A stretch of DNA of 64,000 nt from Macropodus opercularis. Lineage: Eukaryota > Chordata > Actinopteri > Anabantiformes > Osphronemidae. Positions 1 to 12,910 of the stretch are shown in pieces. The notes beneath the pieces are model-generated. The model did no database searches. It had not been told where the DNA came from and worked only from the letters and a program-made list of their open reading frames with translations. The stretch spans positions 11,710,501-11,774,500 of the forward strand of contig CM061100.1 in NCBI GenBank assembly GCA_030770545.1. Reading direction: 5' to 3'. The stretch's first letter is position 1. Every line of letters starts with the position of its first letter. The position numbers and the translations under genes are program-made.

Positions 1-1700
1 AAACAGCGCGAAAACGCTTAGAATGGCCTGTTCTGTGCATTTCAGACCAAAAGAAAACTACTTTGGTCAAAGTGACTTCAATGCATTTTAAAGGTGTTTG
101 CCTGCTTTAGGGATGTATTTGGATCATATCTAGCACAAAAACTTTATTGCCATTGCTTGCATTAAGATGCAGCAGCTTAAAGAAATACTGAGGCTGGAAA
201 CAGCGCGAAAACGCTTAGAATGGCCTGTTCTGTGCATTTCAGACCAAAAGAACACTACTTTGAACAAAGTAATTTAAATGCATTTTAAAGGTGTTTGCCT
301 GCCTCAGGGATGTATTTGGATCATATCTAGCACAAAAACTTTATTGCCATTGCTTGCATTAAGATGCAGCAGCTTTAAGCATCACTGAGGCTGGAAACAG
401 CGCGAAAACGCTTAGAATGGCCTGTTCTGTGCATTTCAGACCAAAAGAAAACTTCTTTGATCAAAGCGATTTCAATGCATTTTAAAGGTGTTTGCCTGCT
501 CCAGGGATGTATTTGGATCATATCTAGCACAAAAACTTTATTGCAATTGCTTGCATTAAGATGCAGCAGCTTAAAGAAATACTGAGGCTGGAAACAGTGC
601 GAAAACGCTTAGAATGGCCTGTTCTGTGCATTTCAGACCAAAAGAACACTACTTTGAACAAAGTGATTTAAATGCATTTTAAAGGTGTTTGCCTGCTTCA
701 TGGATGTATTTGGATCATATCTAGCACAAAAACTTTATTGCCATTGCCTCCATTAAGATGCAGCAGCTTAAAGAAATACTGAGGCTGGAAACAGTGCGAA
801 AACGCTTAGAATGGCCTGTTCTGTGCATTTCAGACCAAAAGAACACTACTTTGAACAAAGTGATTTAAATGCATTTTAAAGGTGTTTGCCTGCTTCATGG
901 ATGTATTTGGATCATATCTAGCACAAAAACTTTATTGCCATTGCCTCCATTAAGATGCAGCAGCTTAAAGAAATACTGAGGCTGGAAACAGTGCGAAAAC
1001 GCTTAGAATGGCCTGTTCTGTGCATTTCAGACAAAAATAAAACTACTTTGAACAAAGTCATTTAAATGCATTTTAAAGGTGTTTGTCTTCTTCAGGGATG
1101 TTTTTGGATCATATCTAGCACAAAAACTTTATTGCCATTGCTTGCATTAAGATGCAGCAGCTTAAAGCATCACTGATGCTGGAAACAGTGCGAAAACGCT
1201 TAATGGCCTGTTCTGTGCCATTCAGACAAAAAGAACACTACTTTGAACAAAGTAATTTAAATGCATTTTAAAGGTGTTTGCCTGCTTTAGGGATGTATTT
1301 GGATCATATCTAGCACAAAAACTTTATTGCCATTGCTTGCATTAAGATGCAGCAGCTTTAAGCATCACTGAGGCTGGAAACAGCGCGAAAACGCTTAGAA
1401 TGGCCTGTTCAGTGCATTTCAGACCAAAAGAAAACTACTTTCAACAAAGTGATTTAAATGCATTTTAAAGGTGTTTGCCTGCTTTAGGGATGTATTTGGA
1501 TCATATCTAGCACAAAAACTTTATTGCCATTGCTTACATTAAGATACAGCAGCTTAAAGAAATACTGAGGCTGTAAACAGTGCGAAAACGCTTAGAATGG
1601 CCTGTTCTGTGCATTTCAGACCAAAAGAACACTACTTTGAACAAAGTAATTTAAATGCATTTTAAAGGTGTTTGCCTGCTTCAGGGATGTATTTGGATCA
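1..1700 (+). repeat. Satellite block A1, first copy (paired with 2552-4050)
   Basis: This stretch matches 2552 to about 4050. The offset is 2551 bp up to about 770 and 2354 bp after about 1020, because the first copy holds one extra monomer (two successive cttcatggatg/cctccattaag monomers at about 690-960, one in the second copy). Shared private variants fix the alignment: aacttctttgatcaaagcg, gtgccattcagacaaaaag and the stretch reading gaggctgtaaacagtgc. This is a tandem multi-monomer duplication followed by gain or loss of one unit, as expected from unequal exchange. Confidence 0.85.
8..17. other. gcg-aaaa-cgc dyad, main CpG site of the monomer (example)
   Basis: The 10-bp element gcgaaaacgc has inverted 3-bp arms around an A-tract and contains nearly all CpG dinucleotides of the monomer. 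It is kept in most monomers, including those with the 9-bp deletion just upstream (ctgcgaaaacgc). Variants tgtgaaaacgc and gcgaaaacac look like CpG decay. Any protein-binding role is inference. Confidence 0.7.
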
Positions 1701-2413
1701 TATCTAGCACATAAACTTTATTGCCATTGCCTGCATTAAGATGCACCAGCTTAAAGAAATACTGAGGTTGGAAACAGTGCGAAAACGCTTAATGGCCTGT
1801 TCAGTGCATTTCAGACCCAAAGAAAACTACTTTGAACAGTGATTTAAATGCATTTTAAAGGTGTTTGCCTGCTTTAGGGATGTATTTGGATCATATCTAG
1901 CACAAAAACTTTATTGCCATTGCATGCATTAAGATGAAGCAGCTTAAAGAAATACTGAGGCTGGAAACAGTGCGAAAACACTTAGAATGGCCTGTTCTGT
2001 GCATTTCAGACCAAAAGAAAACTACTTTGAACAAAGTGATTTAAATGCATTTTAAAGGTGTTTGCCTGCTTCATGGATGTATTTGGATCATATCTAGCAC
2101 AAAAACTTTATTGCCATTGCCTCCATTAAGAGACAGCAGCTTAAAGAAATACTGAGGTTGGAAACAGTGCGAAAACGCTTAATGGCCTGTTCTGTGCATT
2201 TCAGACCAAAAGAAAACTACTTTCAACAAAGTGATTTAAATGCATTTTAAAGGTGTTTGCCTGCTTTAGGGATGTATTTGGATCATATCTAGCACAAAAA
2301 CTTTATTGCCATTGCTTGCATTAAGATGCAGCAGCTTTAAGCATCACTGAGGCTGGAAACAGTGCGAAAACGCTTAATGGCCTGTTCTGTGCATTTCAGA
2401 CCAAAAGAACACT

Positions 2414-2427
2414 ACTTTGATCAAAGT
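2414..2427. other. Perfect 14-bp palindrome in a monomer (example)
   Basis: Here the recurrent dyad reads actttgatcaaagt, which is its own reverse complement. The consensus at the same monomer position is actttgaacaaagt, a 6-bp inverted repeat around aa. The dyad is present in most monomers; variants that damage it include actttaaacaaag and actttcaacaaag, mainly in the right array. Confidence 0.85.
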
Positions 2428-2551
2428 GATTTCAATGCATTTTAAAGGTGTTTGCCTGCTTCAAGGATGTATTTGGATCATATCTAGCACAAAATCTTTA
2501 TTGCCATTGCTTTCATTAAGATGCAGCAGCTTTAAGCATCACTGAGGCTGG

Positions 2552-4050
2552 AAACAGCGCGAAAACGCTTAGAATGGCCTGTTCTGTGCATTTCAGACCA
2601 AAAGAAAACTACTTTGGTCAAAGTGACTTCAATGCATTTTAAAGGTGTTTGCCTGCTTTAGGGATGTATTTGGATCATATCTAGCACAAAAACTTTATTG
2701 CCATTGCTTGCATTAAGATGCAGCAGCTTAAAGAAATACTGAGGCTGGAAACAGCGCGAAAACGCTTAGAATGGCCTGTTCTGTGCATTTCAGACCAAAA
2801 GAACACTACTTTGAACAAAGTAATTTAAATGCATTTTAAAGGTGTTTGCCTGCCTCAGGGATGTATTTGGATCATATCTAGCACAAAAACTTTATTGCCA
2901 TTGCTTGCATTAAGATGCAGCAGCTTTAAGCATCACTGAGGCTGGAAACAGCGCGAAAACGCTTAGAATGGCCTGTTCTGTGCATTTCAGACCAAAAGAA
3001 AACTTCTTTGATCAAAGCGATTTCAATGCATTTTAAAGGTGTTTGCCTGCTCCAGGGATGTATTTGGATCATATCTAGCACAAAAACTTTATTGCAATTG
3101 CTTGCATTAAGATGCAGCAGCTTAAAGAAATACTGAGGCTGGAAACAGTGCGAAAACGCTTAGAATGGCCTGTTCTGTGCATTTCAGACCAAAAGAACAC
3201 TACTTTGAACAAAGTGATTTAAATGCATTTTAAAGGTGTTTGCCTGCTTCATGGATGTATTTGGATCATATCTAGCACAAAAACTTTATTGCCATTGCCT
3301 CCATTAAGATGCAGCAGCTTAAAGAAATACTGAGGCTGGAAACAGTGCGAAAACGCTTAGAATGGCCTGTTCTGTGCATTTCAGACTAAAATAAAACTAC
3401 TTTGAACAAAGTCATTTAAATGCATTTTAAAGGTGTTTGTCTTCTTCAGGGATGTTTTTGGATCATATCTAGCACAAAAACTTTATTGCCATTGCTTGCA
3501 TTAAGATGCAGCAGCTTAAAGCATCACTGATGCTGGAAACAGTGCGAAAACGCTTAATGGCCTGTTCTGTGCCATTCAGACAAAAAGAACACTACTTTGA
3601 ACAAAGTAATTTAAATGCATTTTAAAGGTGTTTGCCTGCTTTAGGGATGTATTTGGATCATATCTAGCACAAAAACTTTATTGCCATTGCTTGCATTAAG
3701 ATGCAGCAGCTTTAAGCATCACTGAGGCTGGAAACAGCGCGAAAACGCTTAGAATGGCCTGTTCAGTGCATTTCAGACCAAAAGAAAACTACTTTCAACA
3801 AAGTGATTTAAATGCATTTTAAAGGTGTTTGCCTGCTTTAGGGATGTATTTGGATCATATCTAGCACAAAAACTTTATTGCCATTGCTTACATTAAGATA
3901 CAGCAGCTTAAAGAAATACTGAGGCTGTAAACAGTGCGAAAACGCTTAGAATGGCCTGTTCTGTGCATTTCAGACCAAAAGAACACTACTTTGAACAAAG
4001 TAATTTAAATGCATTTTAAAGGTGTTTGCCTGCTTCAGGGATGTATTTGG
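2552..4050 (+). repeat. Satellite block A1, second copy
   Basis: Partner of 1-1700. The two copies start identically at aaacagcgcg (position 1 and position 2552) and share actttggtcaaagtgacttc and other rare variants. Near 4050 this copy has ggatcttatc where the first has ggatcatatc, and the copies diverge soon after. A small difference is gactaaaataaaac here against gacaaaaataaaac in the first copy. Confidence 0.85.
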
Positions 4051-5489
4051 ATCTTATCTAGCACAAAAACTTTATTGCCATTGCTTGCATTAAGATGCAG
4101 CAGCTTTAAGCATCACTGAGGCTGGAAACAGCGCGAAAACGCTTAGAATGGCCTGTTCTGTGCATTTCAGACCAAAAGAACACTACTTTGAACAAAGTAA
4201 TTTAAATGCATTTTAAAGGTGTTTGCCTGCTTCAGGGATGTATTTGGATGATATCTAGCACAAAAACTTTATTGCCATTGCTTGCATTAAGATGCAGCAG
4301 CTTAAAGAAATACTGAGGCTGGAAACAGTGCGAAAACACTTAGAATGGCCTGTTCTGTGCATTTCAGACCAAAAGAAAACTACTTTGAACAAAGTGATTT
4401 AAATGCATTTTAAAGGTGTTTGCCTGCTTCAGGGATGTATTTGGATGATATCTAGCACAAAAACTTTATTGCCATTGCTTGCATTAAGATGCAGCAGCTT
4501 AAAGAAATACTGAGGCTGGAAACAATGCGAAAACACTTATAATCGCCTGTTCTGTGCATTTCAGACCAAAAGAACACTACTTTGAACAAAGTAATTTAAA
4601 TGCATTTTAAAGGTGTTTGCCTACTTTAGGGATGTATTTGGATCATATCTAGCACAAAAACTTTATTGCCATTGCTTGCATTAAGATGCAGCAGCTTTAA
4701 GCATCACTGAGGCTGGAAACAGCGCGAAAACGCTTAGAATGGCCTGTTCTGTGCATTTCAGACCAAAAGAAAACTACTTTGAACAAAGTGATTTAAATGC
4801 ATTTTAAAGGTGTTTGCCTGCTTCAGGGATGTATTTGGATGATATCTAGCACAAAAACTTTATTGCCATTGCTTGCATTAAGATGCAGCAGCTTAAAGAA
4901 ATACTGAGGCTGGAAACAATGCGAAAACACTTATAATCGCCTGTTCTGTGCATTTCAGACCAAAAGAACACTACTTTGATCAAAGTGATTTAAATGCATT
5001 TTAAAGGTGTTTGCCTGCTTCAGGGATGTATTTGGATCATATCTAGCACAAAAACTTCATTGCCATTGCTTGCATTAAGATGCAGCAGCTTAAAGAAATA
5101 CTGAGGCTGGAAACAGTGGGAAAATGCTTATTCGCCTGTTCTGTGCATTTTAGACCAAAAGAACACTACTTTGAACAAATTGATTTAAATGCATTTTTAA
5201 AGTGTTTGCCTTCTTCAGGGATGTATTCGGATCATATCTAGCACAAAAACTTTATTTCCATTGCTTGCATTAAGATGCAGCAGCTTAAAGAAATACTGAG
5301 GCTGGAAACAGACCGAAAACGCTTAGAATGGCCTGTTCTGTGCATTTCAGACCAAAAGAACACTACTTTGAACAAAGTGATTTAAATGCATTTTAAAGGT
5401 GTTTGCCTGCTTCAGGGATGTATTTGGATCATATCTAGCACAAAAACTTTATTGCCATTGCCTACATTAAGATGCAGCAGCTTAAAGAA

Positions 5490-6240
5490 ATACTGAGGCT
5501 GGAAACAATACGAAAACGCTTAATGGCCTGTTCTGTGCATTTCAGACCAAAAGAAAACTACTTTGAACAAAGTAATTTAAATGCATTTTAAAGGTGTTTG
5601 CCTGCTTTAGGGATGTATTTGGATCATATCTAGCACAAAAACTTTATTGCCATTGCTTGCATTAAGATGCAGCAGCTTTAAGCATCACTGAAGCTGGAAA
5701 CAGCGCGAAAACGCTTAGAATGGCCTGTTCTGTGCATTTCAGACCAAAAGAAGACTACTTTCAACAAAGTGATTTAAATGCATTTTAAAGGTGTTTGCCT
5801 GCTTTAGGGATGTATTTGGATCATATCTAGCACAAAACCTTTATTGCCATTAACTGCATTAAGATGCAGCAGTTTAAAGAAATACTGAGGCTGGAAACAG
5901 TGGGAAAACGCTTAGAATGGCCTGTTCTGTGCATTTCAGACTAAAAGAACACTACTTTGAACAAAGTGATTTAAATGCATTTTAAAGGTGTTTGCCTTCT
6001 TCAGGGATGTATTTGGATCATATGTAGCACAAAAACTTTATTGCCATTGCTTGCATTAAGATGCAGCAGCTTAAAGAAATACTGAGGCTGTAAACAGTGT
6101 GAAAACGCTTAAGATGTTCTGTGCATTTCAGACCAAAAGAACACTACTTTGGTCAAAGTGATTTAAATGCATTTTAAAGGTGTTTGCCTTCTTCAGGTAT
6201 GTATTTGGATCATATCTAGCACAAAAACTTTATTGCCATT
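5490..6240 (+). repeat. Satellite block A2, first copy (paired with 9722-10470)
   Basis: Matches 9722-10470 at a constant offset of 4232 bp. Shared rare variants include ggaaacaatacg (5501 and 9733), agaagactactttcaac, ccattaactgcattaag, catatgtagc, acgcttaagatgttctg and ttcaggtatg. Alignment ends about 6240/10470, where one copy reads ttgcttgcatt and the other ttgcctccatt. Confidence 0.85.
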
Positions 6241-8094
6241 GCTTGCATTAAGATGCAGCAGCTTAAAGAAATACTGAGGCTGTAAACAGTGTGAAAACGC
6301 TTAAGATGTTCTGTGCATTTCAGACCAAAAGAACACTACTTTGAACAAAGTGATTTAAATGCATTTTAAAGGTGTTTGCCTGCTTCAGGGATGTATTTGG
6401 ATCATATCTAGCACAAAAACTTTATTGCCATTGCCTCCATTAAGATGCAGCAGCTTAAAGAAATACTGAAGCTGGACACATTGCGAAAACGCTTAATGGC
6501 CTGTTCTGTGCATTTCAGACCAAAAGAACACTACTTTGAACAAAGTAATTTAAATGCATTTTAAAGGTGTTTGCCTGCTTCAGGGATGTATTTGGATCAT
6601 ATCTAGCACAAAAACTTTATTGCCATTGCTTGCATTAAGATGCAGCAGCTTTAAGCATCACTGAGGCTGGAAACAGCGCGAAAACGCTTAGAATGGCCTG
6701 TTCTGTGCATTTCAGACTAAAATAAAACTACTTTAAACAAAGTGATTTAAATGCATTTTAAAGGTGTTTGCCTTCTTCAGGGATGTATTTGGATCATATC
6801 TAGCACAAAAACTTTATTGCCATTGCTTGCATTAAGAGACAGCAGCTTAAAGAAATACTGAGGCTGGAAACAGTGGGAAAACGCTTAGAATGGCCTGTTC
6901 TGTGCATTTCAGACCAAAAGAACACTACTTTGAACAAAGTAATTTAAATGCATTTTAAAGGTGTTTGCCTGCTTTAGGGATGTATTTGGATCATATCTAG
7001 CACAAAAACTTTATTGCCATTGCTTGCATTAAAATGCAGCAGCTTTAAGCATCACTGAGGCTGGAAACAGCGCGAAAACGCTTAGAATGGCCTGTTCAGT
7101 GCATTTCAGACCAAAAGAAAACTACTTTCAACAAAGTGATTTAAATGCATTTTAAAGGTGTTTGCCTGCTTTAGGGATGTATTTGGATCATATCTAGCAC
7201 AAAAACTTTATTGCCATTGCTTGCATTAAGATGCAGCAGCTTTAAGCATCACTGAGGCTGGAAACAGTGCGAAAACGCTTAATGGCCTGTTCTGTGCCAT
7301 TCAGACAAAAAGAACACTACTTTGAACAAAGTAATTTAAATGCATTTTAAAGGTGTTTGCCTGCTTTAGGGATGTATTTGGATCATATCTAGCACAAAAA
7401 CTTTATTGCCATTGCTTGCATTAAGATGCAGCAGCTTTAAGCATCACTGAGGCTGGAAACAGCGCGAAAACGCTTAGAATGGCCTGTTCAGTGCATTTCA
7501 GACCAAAAGAAAACTACTTTCAACAAAGTGATTTAAATGCATTTTAAAGGTGTTTGCCTGCTTTAGGGATGTATTTGGATCATATCTAGCACAAAAACTT
7601 TATTGCCATTGCCTCCATTAAGATGCAGCAGCTTAAAGAAATACTGAGGCTGGAAACAGTGGGAAAACGCTTAGAATGGCCTGTTCTGTGCATTTCAGAA
7701 TAAAATAAAACTACTTTGAACAAAGTGATTTAAATGCATTTTAAAGGTGTTTGCCTTCTTCAGGGATGTATTTGGATCATATCTAGCACAAAAACTTTAT
7801 TGCCATTGCCACCATTAAGAGACAGCAGCTTAAAGAAATACTGAGGTTGGAAACAGTGCGAAAACGCTTAATGGCCTGTTCTGTGCATTTCAGACCAAAA
7901 GAACACTACTTTGAACAAAGTGATTTAAATGCATTTTAAAGGTGTTTACCTTCTTCAGGGATGTATTTGGATCATATCTAGCACAAAAACTTTATTGCCA
8001 TTGCTTGCATTAAGATGCAGCAGCCTAAAGCATCACTGAGGCTGTAAACAGTGCGAAAATGCTTAATGGCCTGTTCTGTGCATTTCAAACCAAA

Positions 8095-8480
8095 AGAACA
8101 CTACTTTGATCAAAGTGATTTCAAAGCATTTTAAAGGAGTTTGCCTGCTTCAGGGATGTATTTAGATCATATCTAGCACAAAAACTTTATTGCCATTGCT
8201 TGCATTAAGATGCAGCAGCTTAAAGAAATATTGAGTCTGGAAAATGTGCGAAAACGCTTAATGGCCTGTTCTGTGCATTTCAGACCAAAAGAACACTACT
8301 TTGAACAAAGTGATTTAAATGCATTTTAAAGGTGTTTGCCTGCTTCAGGGATGTATTTGGATCATATCTAGCACAAAAACTTTATTGCCATTGCCTCCAT
8401 TAAGATGCAGCAGCTTAAACAAATACTAAGGCTGGAAACAGTGCGAAAACGCTTAATGGCCTGTTCTGTGCATTTCAGAC
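8095..8480 (+). repeat. Satellite block A3, first copy (paired with 12526-12910)
   Basis: Offset 4431 bp to 12526-12910. Shared rare variants are tcaaagcattttaaaggag, ttgagtctggaaa and aaatactaaggctgg. The tcaaagcatt variant recurs at about 12940 and 13335, so it also spread locally in the second location. Confidence 0.75.
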
Positions 8481-8950
8481 CAAAAGAACACTACTTTGAA
8501 CAAAGTGATTTAAATGCATTTTAAAGGTGTTTGCCTGCTTCATGGATGTATTTAGATCATATCTAGCACAAAAACTTTATTGCCATTGCTTGCATTAAGA
8601 TGAAGCAGCTTAAAGAAATACTGAGGCTGGAAACAGTGCGAAAACACTTAGAATGGCCTGTTCTGTGCATTTTAGACCAAAAGAACACTACTTTGAACAA
8701 AGTGATTTAAATGCATTTTAAAAGTGTTTGCCTTCTTCAGGGATGTATTTGGATCATATCTAGCACAAAAACTTTATTTCCATTGCTTGCATTAAGATGC
8801 AGCAGCTTAAAGAAATACTGAGGCTGGAAACAGACCGAAAACGCTTAGAATGGCCTGTTCTGTGCATTTCAGACCAAAAGAACACTACTTTGAACAAAGT
8901 AATTTAAATGCATTTTAAAGGTGTTTGCCTGCTTTAGGGATGTATTTGGA

Positions 8951-9073
8951 TCATATCTAGCACAAAAACTTTATTGCCATTGCTTGCATTAAGATGCAGA
9001 AGCTTTAAGCATCACTGAGGCTGGAAACAGCGCGAAAACGCTTAGAATGGCCTGTTCTGTGCATTTCAGACCA
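8951..9073 (+). repeat. Truncated satellite monomer with 74-bp deletion
   Basis: The interval from one tcatatctag landmark (8951) to the next tgatatctag landmark (9074) is 123 bp, not 197. The junction reads cagacca/tgatatctagc, so 74 bp running from the a-rich aagaacac stretch to tatttgga is missing. The downstream half belongs to the tgatatctag/caatgcg/cttataatcgcc subtype also seen near 4521, 4915 and 11888, while the upstream half is the common tcatatctag type. The junction therefore joins two subtypes rather than being a simple loss within one. Confidence 0.9.
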
Positions 9074-9721
9074 TGATATCTAGCACAAAAACTTTATTGC
9101 CATTGCTTGCATTAAGATGCAGCAGCTTAAAGAAATACTGAGGCTGGAAACAATGCGAAAACACTTATAATCGCCTGTTCTGTGCATTTCAGACCAAAAG
9201 AACACTACTTTGAACAGTGATTTAAATGCATTTTAAAGGTGTTTGCCTGCTTTAGGGATGTATTTGGATCATATCTAGCACAAAAACTTTATTGCCATTG
9301 CATGCATTAAGATGAAGCAGCTTAAAGAAATACTGAGGCTGGAAACAGTGCGAAAACACTTAGAATGGCCTGTTCTGTGCATTTCAGACCAAAAGAAAAC
9401 TACTTTGAACAAAGTGATTTAAATGCATTTTAAAGGTGTTTGCCTGCTTCAGGGATGTATTTGGATCATATCTAGCACAAAAACTTTATTGCCATTGCTT
9501 GCATTAAGATGCAGCAGCTTTAAGCATGACTGAAGCTGGAAACAGCGCGAAAACGCTTAGTGGCCTGTTTCTGTGCATTTCAGACCAAAAGAACACTAAT
9601 TTGGTCAAAGTAAAGTAAATGCATTTTAAAGGTGTTTGCCTGCTTCAGGGATGTATTGGATGATATCTAGCACAAAAACTTTATTGCCATTGCTTGCATT
9701 AAGATGCAGCAGCTTAAAGAA

Positions 9722-10470
9722 ATACTGAGGCTGGAAACAATACGAAAACGCTTAATGGCCTGTTCTGTGCATTTCAGACCAAAAGAAAACTACTTTGAAC
9801 AAAGTAATTTAAATGCATTTTAAAGGTGTTTGCCTGCTTTAGGGATGTATTTGGATCATATCTAGCACAAAAACTTTATTGCCATTGCTTGCATTAAGAT
9901 GCAGCAGCTTTAAGCATGACTGAAGCTGGAAACAGCGCGAAAACGCTTAGAATGGCCTGTTCTGTGCATTTCAGACCAAAAGAAGACTACTTTCAACAAA
10001 GTGATTTAAATGCATTTTAAAGGTGTTTGCCTGCTTTAGGGATGTATTTGGATCATATCTAGCACAAAACCTTTATTGCCATTAACTGCATTAAGATGCA
10101 GCAGTTTAAAGAAATACTTAGGCTGGAAACAGTGGGAAAACGCTTAGAATGGCCTGTTCTGTGCATTTCAGACTAAAAGAACACTACTTTGAACAAAGTG
10201 ATTTAAATGCATTTTAAAGGTGTTTGCCTTCTTCAGGGATGTATTTGGATCATATGTAGCACAAAAACTTTATTGCCATTGCTTGCATTAAGATGCAGCA
10301 GCTTAAAGAAATACTGAGGCTGTAAACAGTGCGAAAACGCTTAAGATGTTCTGTGCATTTCAGACCAAAAGAACACTACTTTGGTCAAAGTGATTTAAAT
10401 GCATTTTAAAGGTGTTTGCCTTCTTCAGGTATGTATTTGGATCATATCTAGCACAAAAACTTTATTGCCA
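9722..10470 (+). repeat. Satellite block A2, second copy
   Basis: Partner of 5490-6240 at offset 4232. Differences are few: catgactgaagctgg against catcactgaagctgg, and atacttaggctgg against atactgaggctgg. Duplication at more than 4 kb distance shows that exchange in the left array is not limited to adjacent monomers. Confidence 0.8.
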
Positions 10471-12525
10471 TTGCCTCCATTAAGATGCAGCAGCTTAAAC
10501 AAATACTGAGGCTGTAAACAGTGTGAAAACGCTTAAGATGTTCTGTGCATTTCAGACCAAAAGAACACTACTTTGGTCAAAGTGACTTCAATGCATTTTA
10601 AAAGTGTTTACCTTCTTCAGGGATGTATTTGGATCATATCTAGCACAAAAACTTCATTGCCATTGCTTGCATTAAGATGCAGCAGCTTAAAGAAATACTG
10701 AGGCTGGAAACAGCGCGAAAACGTCTAGAATGGCCTGTTCTGTGCATTTCAGAAAAAAAGAACACTACTTTGAACAAAGTGACTTAAATGCATTTTAAAG
10801 GTGTTTGCCTTCTTCAGGGATGTATTTGAATCATATCTAGCAAAAAAACTTTATTGCCATTGCCTGCATTAAGATGCAGCAGTTTAAAGAAATACTGAGG
10901 TTGGAAACAGTGCGAAAACGCTTAGAATGGCCTGTTCTGTGCATGTCAGACCAAAAGAACACTACTTTGAACAAAGTAATTTAAATGCATTTTAAAGGTG
11001 TTTGCCTTCTTCAGGGATGTATTTGGATCATATCTAGCACAAAAACTTTATTGCCATTGCTTGCATTAAGATGCAGCAGCTTAAAGAAATACTGAGGCTG
11101 GAAACAGCGCGAAAACGTCTAGAATGGCCTGTTCTGTGCATTTCAGAAAAAAAGAACACTACTTTGAACAAAGTAATTTAAATGCATTTTAAAGGTGTTT
11201 GCCTGCTTCAGGGATGTATTTGGATCATATCTAGCACATAAACGTTATTGCCATTGCCTGCAATAAGATGCTGCAGCTTAAAGAAATACTGAGGTTGGAA
11301 ACAGTGCGAAAACGCTTAATGGCCTGTTCAGTGCATTTCAGACCAAAAGAAAACTACTTTGAACAGTGATTTAAATGCATTTTAAAGGTGTTTGCCTGCT
11401 TTAGGGATGTATTTGGATCATATCTAGCACAAAAACTTTATTGCCATTGCATGCATTAAGATGAAGCAGCTTAAAGAAATACTGAGGCTGGAAACAGTGC
11501 GAAAACACTTAGAATGGCCTGTTCTGTGCATTTCAGACCAAAAGAAAACTACTTTGAACAAAGTGATTTAAATGCATTTTAAAGGTGTTTGCCTGCTTCA
11601 GGGATGTATTTGGATGATATCTAGCACAAAAACTTTATTGCCATTGCTTGCATTAAGATGCAGCAGCTTAAAGAAATACTGAGGCTGGAAACAGTGCGAA
11701 AACACTTAGAATGGCCTGTTCTGTGCATTTCAGACCAAAAGAAAACTACTTTGAACAAAGTGATTTAAATGCATTTTAAAGGTGTTTGCCTGCTTCAGGG
11801 ATGTATTTGGATGATATCTAGCACAAAAACTTTATTGCCATTGCTTGCATTAAGATGCAGCAGCTTAAAGAAATACTGAGGCTGGAAACAATGCGAAAAC
11901 ACTTATAATCGCCTGTTCTGTGCATTTCAGACCAAAAGAACACTACTTTGAACAAAGTAATTTAAATGCATTTTAAAGGTGTTTGCCTGCTTTAGGGATG
12001 TATTTGGATCATATCTAGCACAAAAACTTTATTGCCATTGCTTGCATTAAGATGCAGAAGCTTTAAGCATCACTGAGGCTGGAAACAGCGCGAAAACGCT
12101 TAGAATGGCCTGTTCTGTGCATTTCAGACCAAAAGAAAACTACTTTGAAAAAAGTGATTTAAATGCATTTTAAAGGTGTTTGCCTTCTTCAGGGATGTAT
12201 TTGGATCATATCTAGCACAAAAACTTCATTGCCATTGCTTGCATTAAAATGCAGCAGCTTAAAGAAATACTGAGTCTGGAAACAGTGCGAAAACGCTTAA
12301 TCGCCTGTTCTGTGCATTTCAGACCAAAAGAACACTACTTTGAATAAAGTAATTTAAATGCATTTTAAAGGTGTTTGCCTTCTTCAGGGATGTATTTGGA
12401 TCATATCTAGCACAAAAACTTTATTGCCATTGCTTGCATTAAGATGCAGCAGCTTAAAGAAATACTGAGGCTTGAAACAGTGCGAAAATGCTTAGAATGG
12501 CCTGTTCTGTGCATTTCGGACCAAA

Positions 12526-12910
12526 AGAACACTACTTTGAACAAAGTGATTTCAAAGCATTTTAAAGGAGTTTGCCTGCTTCAGGGATGTATTTAGATCA
12601 TATCTAGCACAAAAACTTTATTGCCATTGCTTGCATTAAGATGCAGCAGCTTAAAGAAATATTGAGTCTGGAAACAGTGCGAAAACGCTTAATGGCCTGT
12701 TCTGTGCATTTCAGACCAAAAGAACACTACTTTGAACAAAGTGATTTAAATGCATTTTAAAGGTGTTTGCCTGCTTCAGGGATGTATTTGGATCATATCT
12801 AGCACAAAAACTTTATTGCCATTGCCTCCATTAAGATGCAGCAGCTTAAACAAATACTAAGGCTGGAAACAGTGCGAAAACGCTTAATGGCCTGTTCTAT
12901 GCATTTCAGA
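12526..12910 (+). repeat. Satellite block A3, second copy
   Basis: Partner of 8095-8480 at offset 4431. Followed by further monomers carrying tcaaagcattttaaaggag at about 12940 and 13335, a local run of one subtype just upstream of the transposon. The change of tgatttaaatg to tgatttcaaagc removes the in-frame TAA, which explains the open frame at 13226-13447. Confidence 0.75.
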
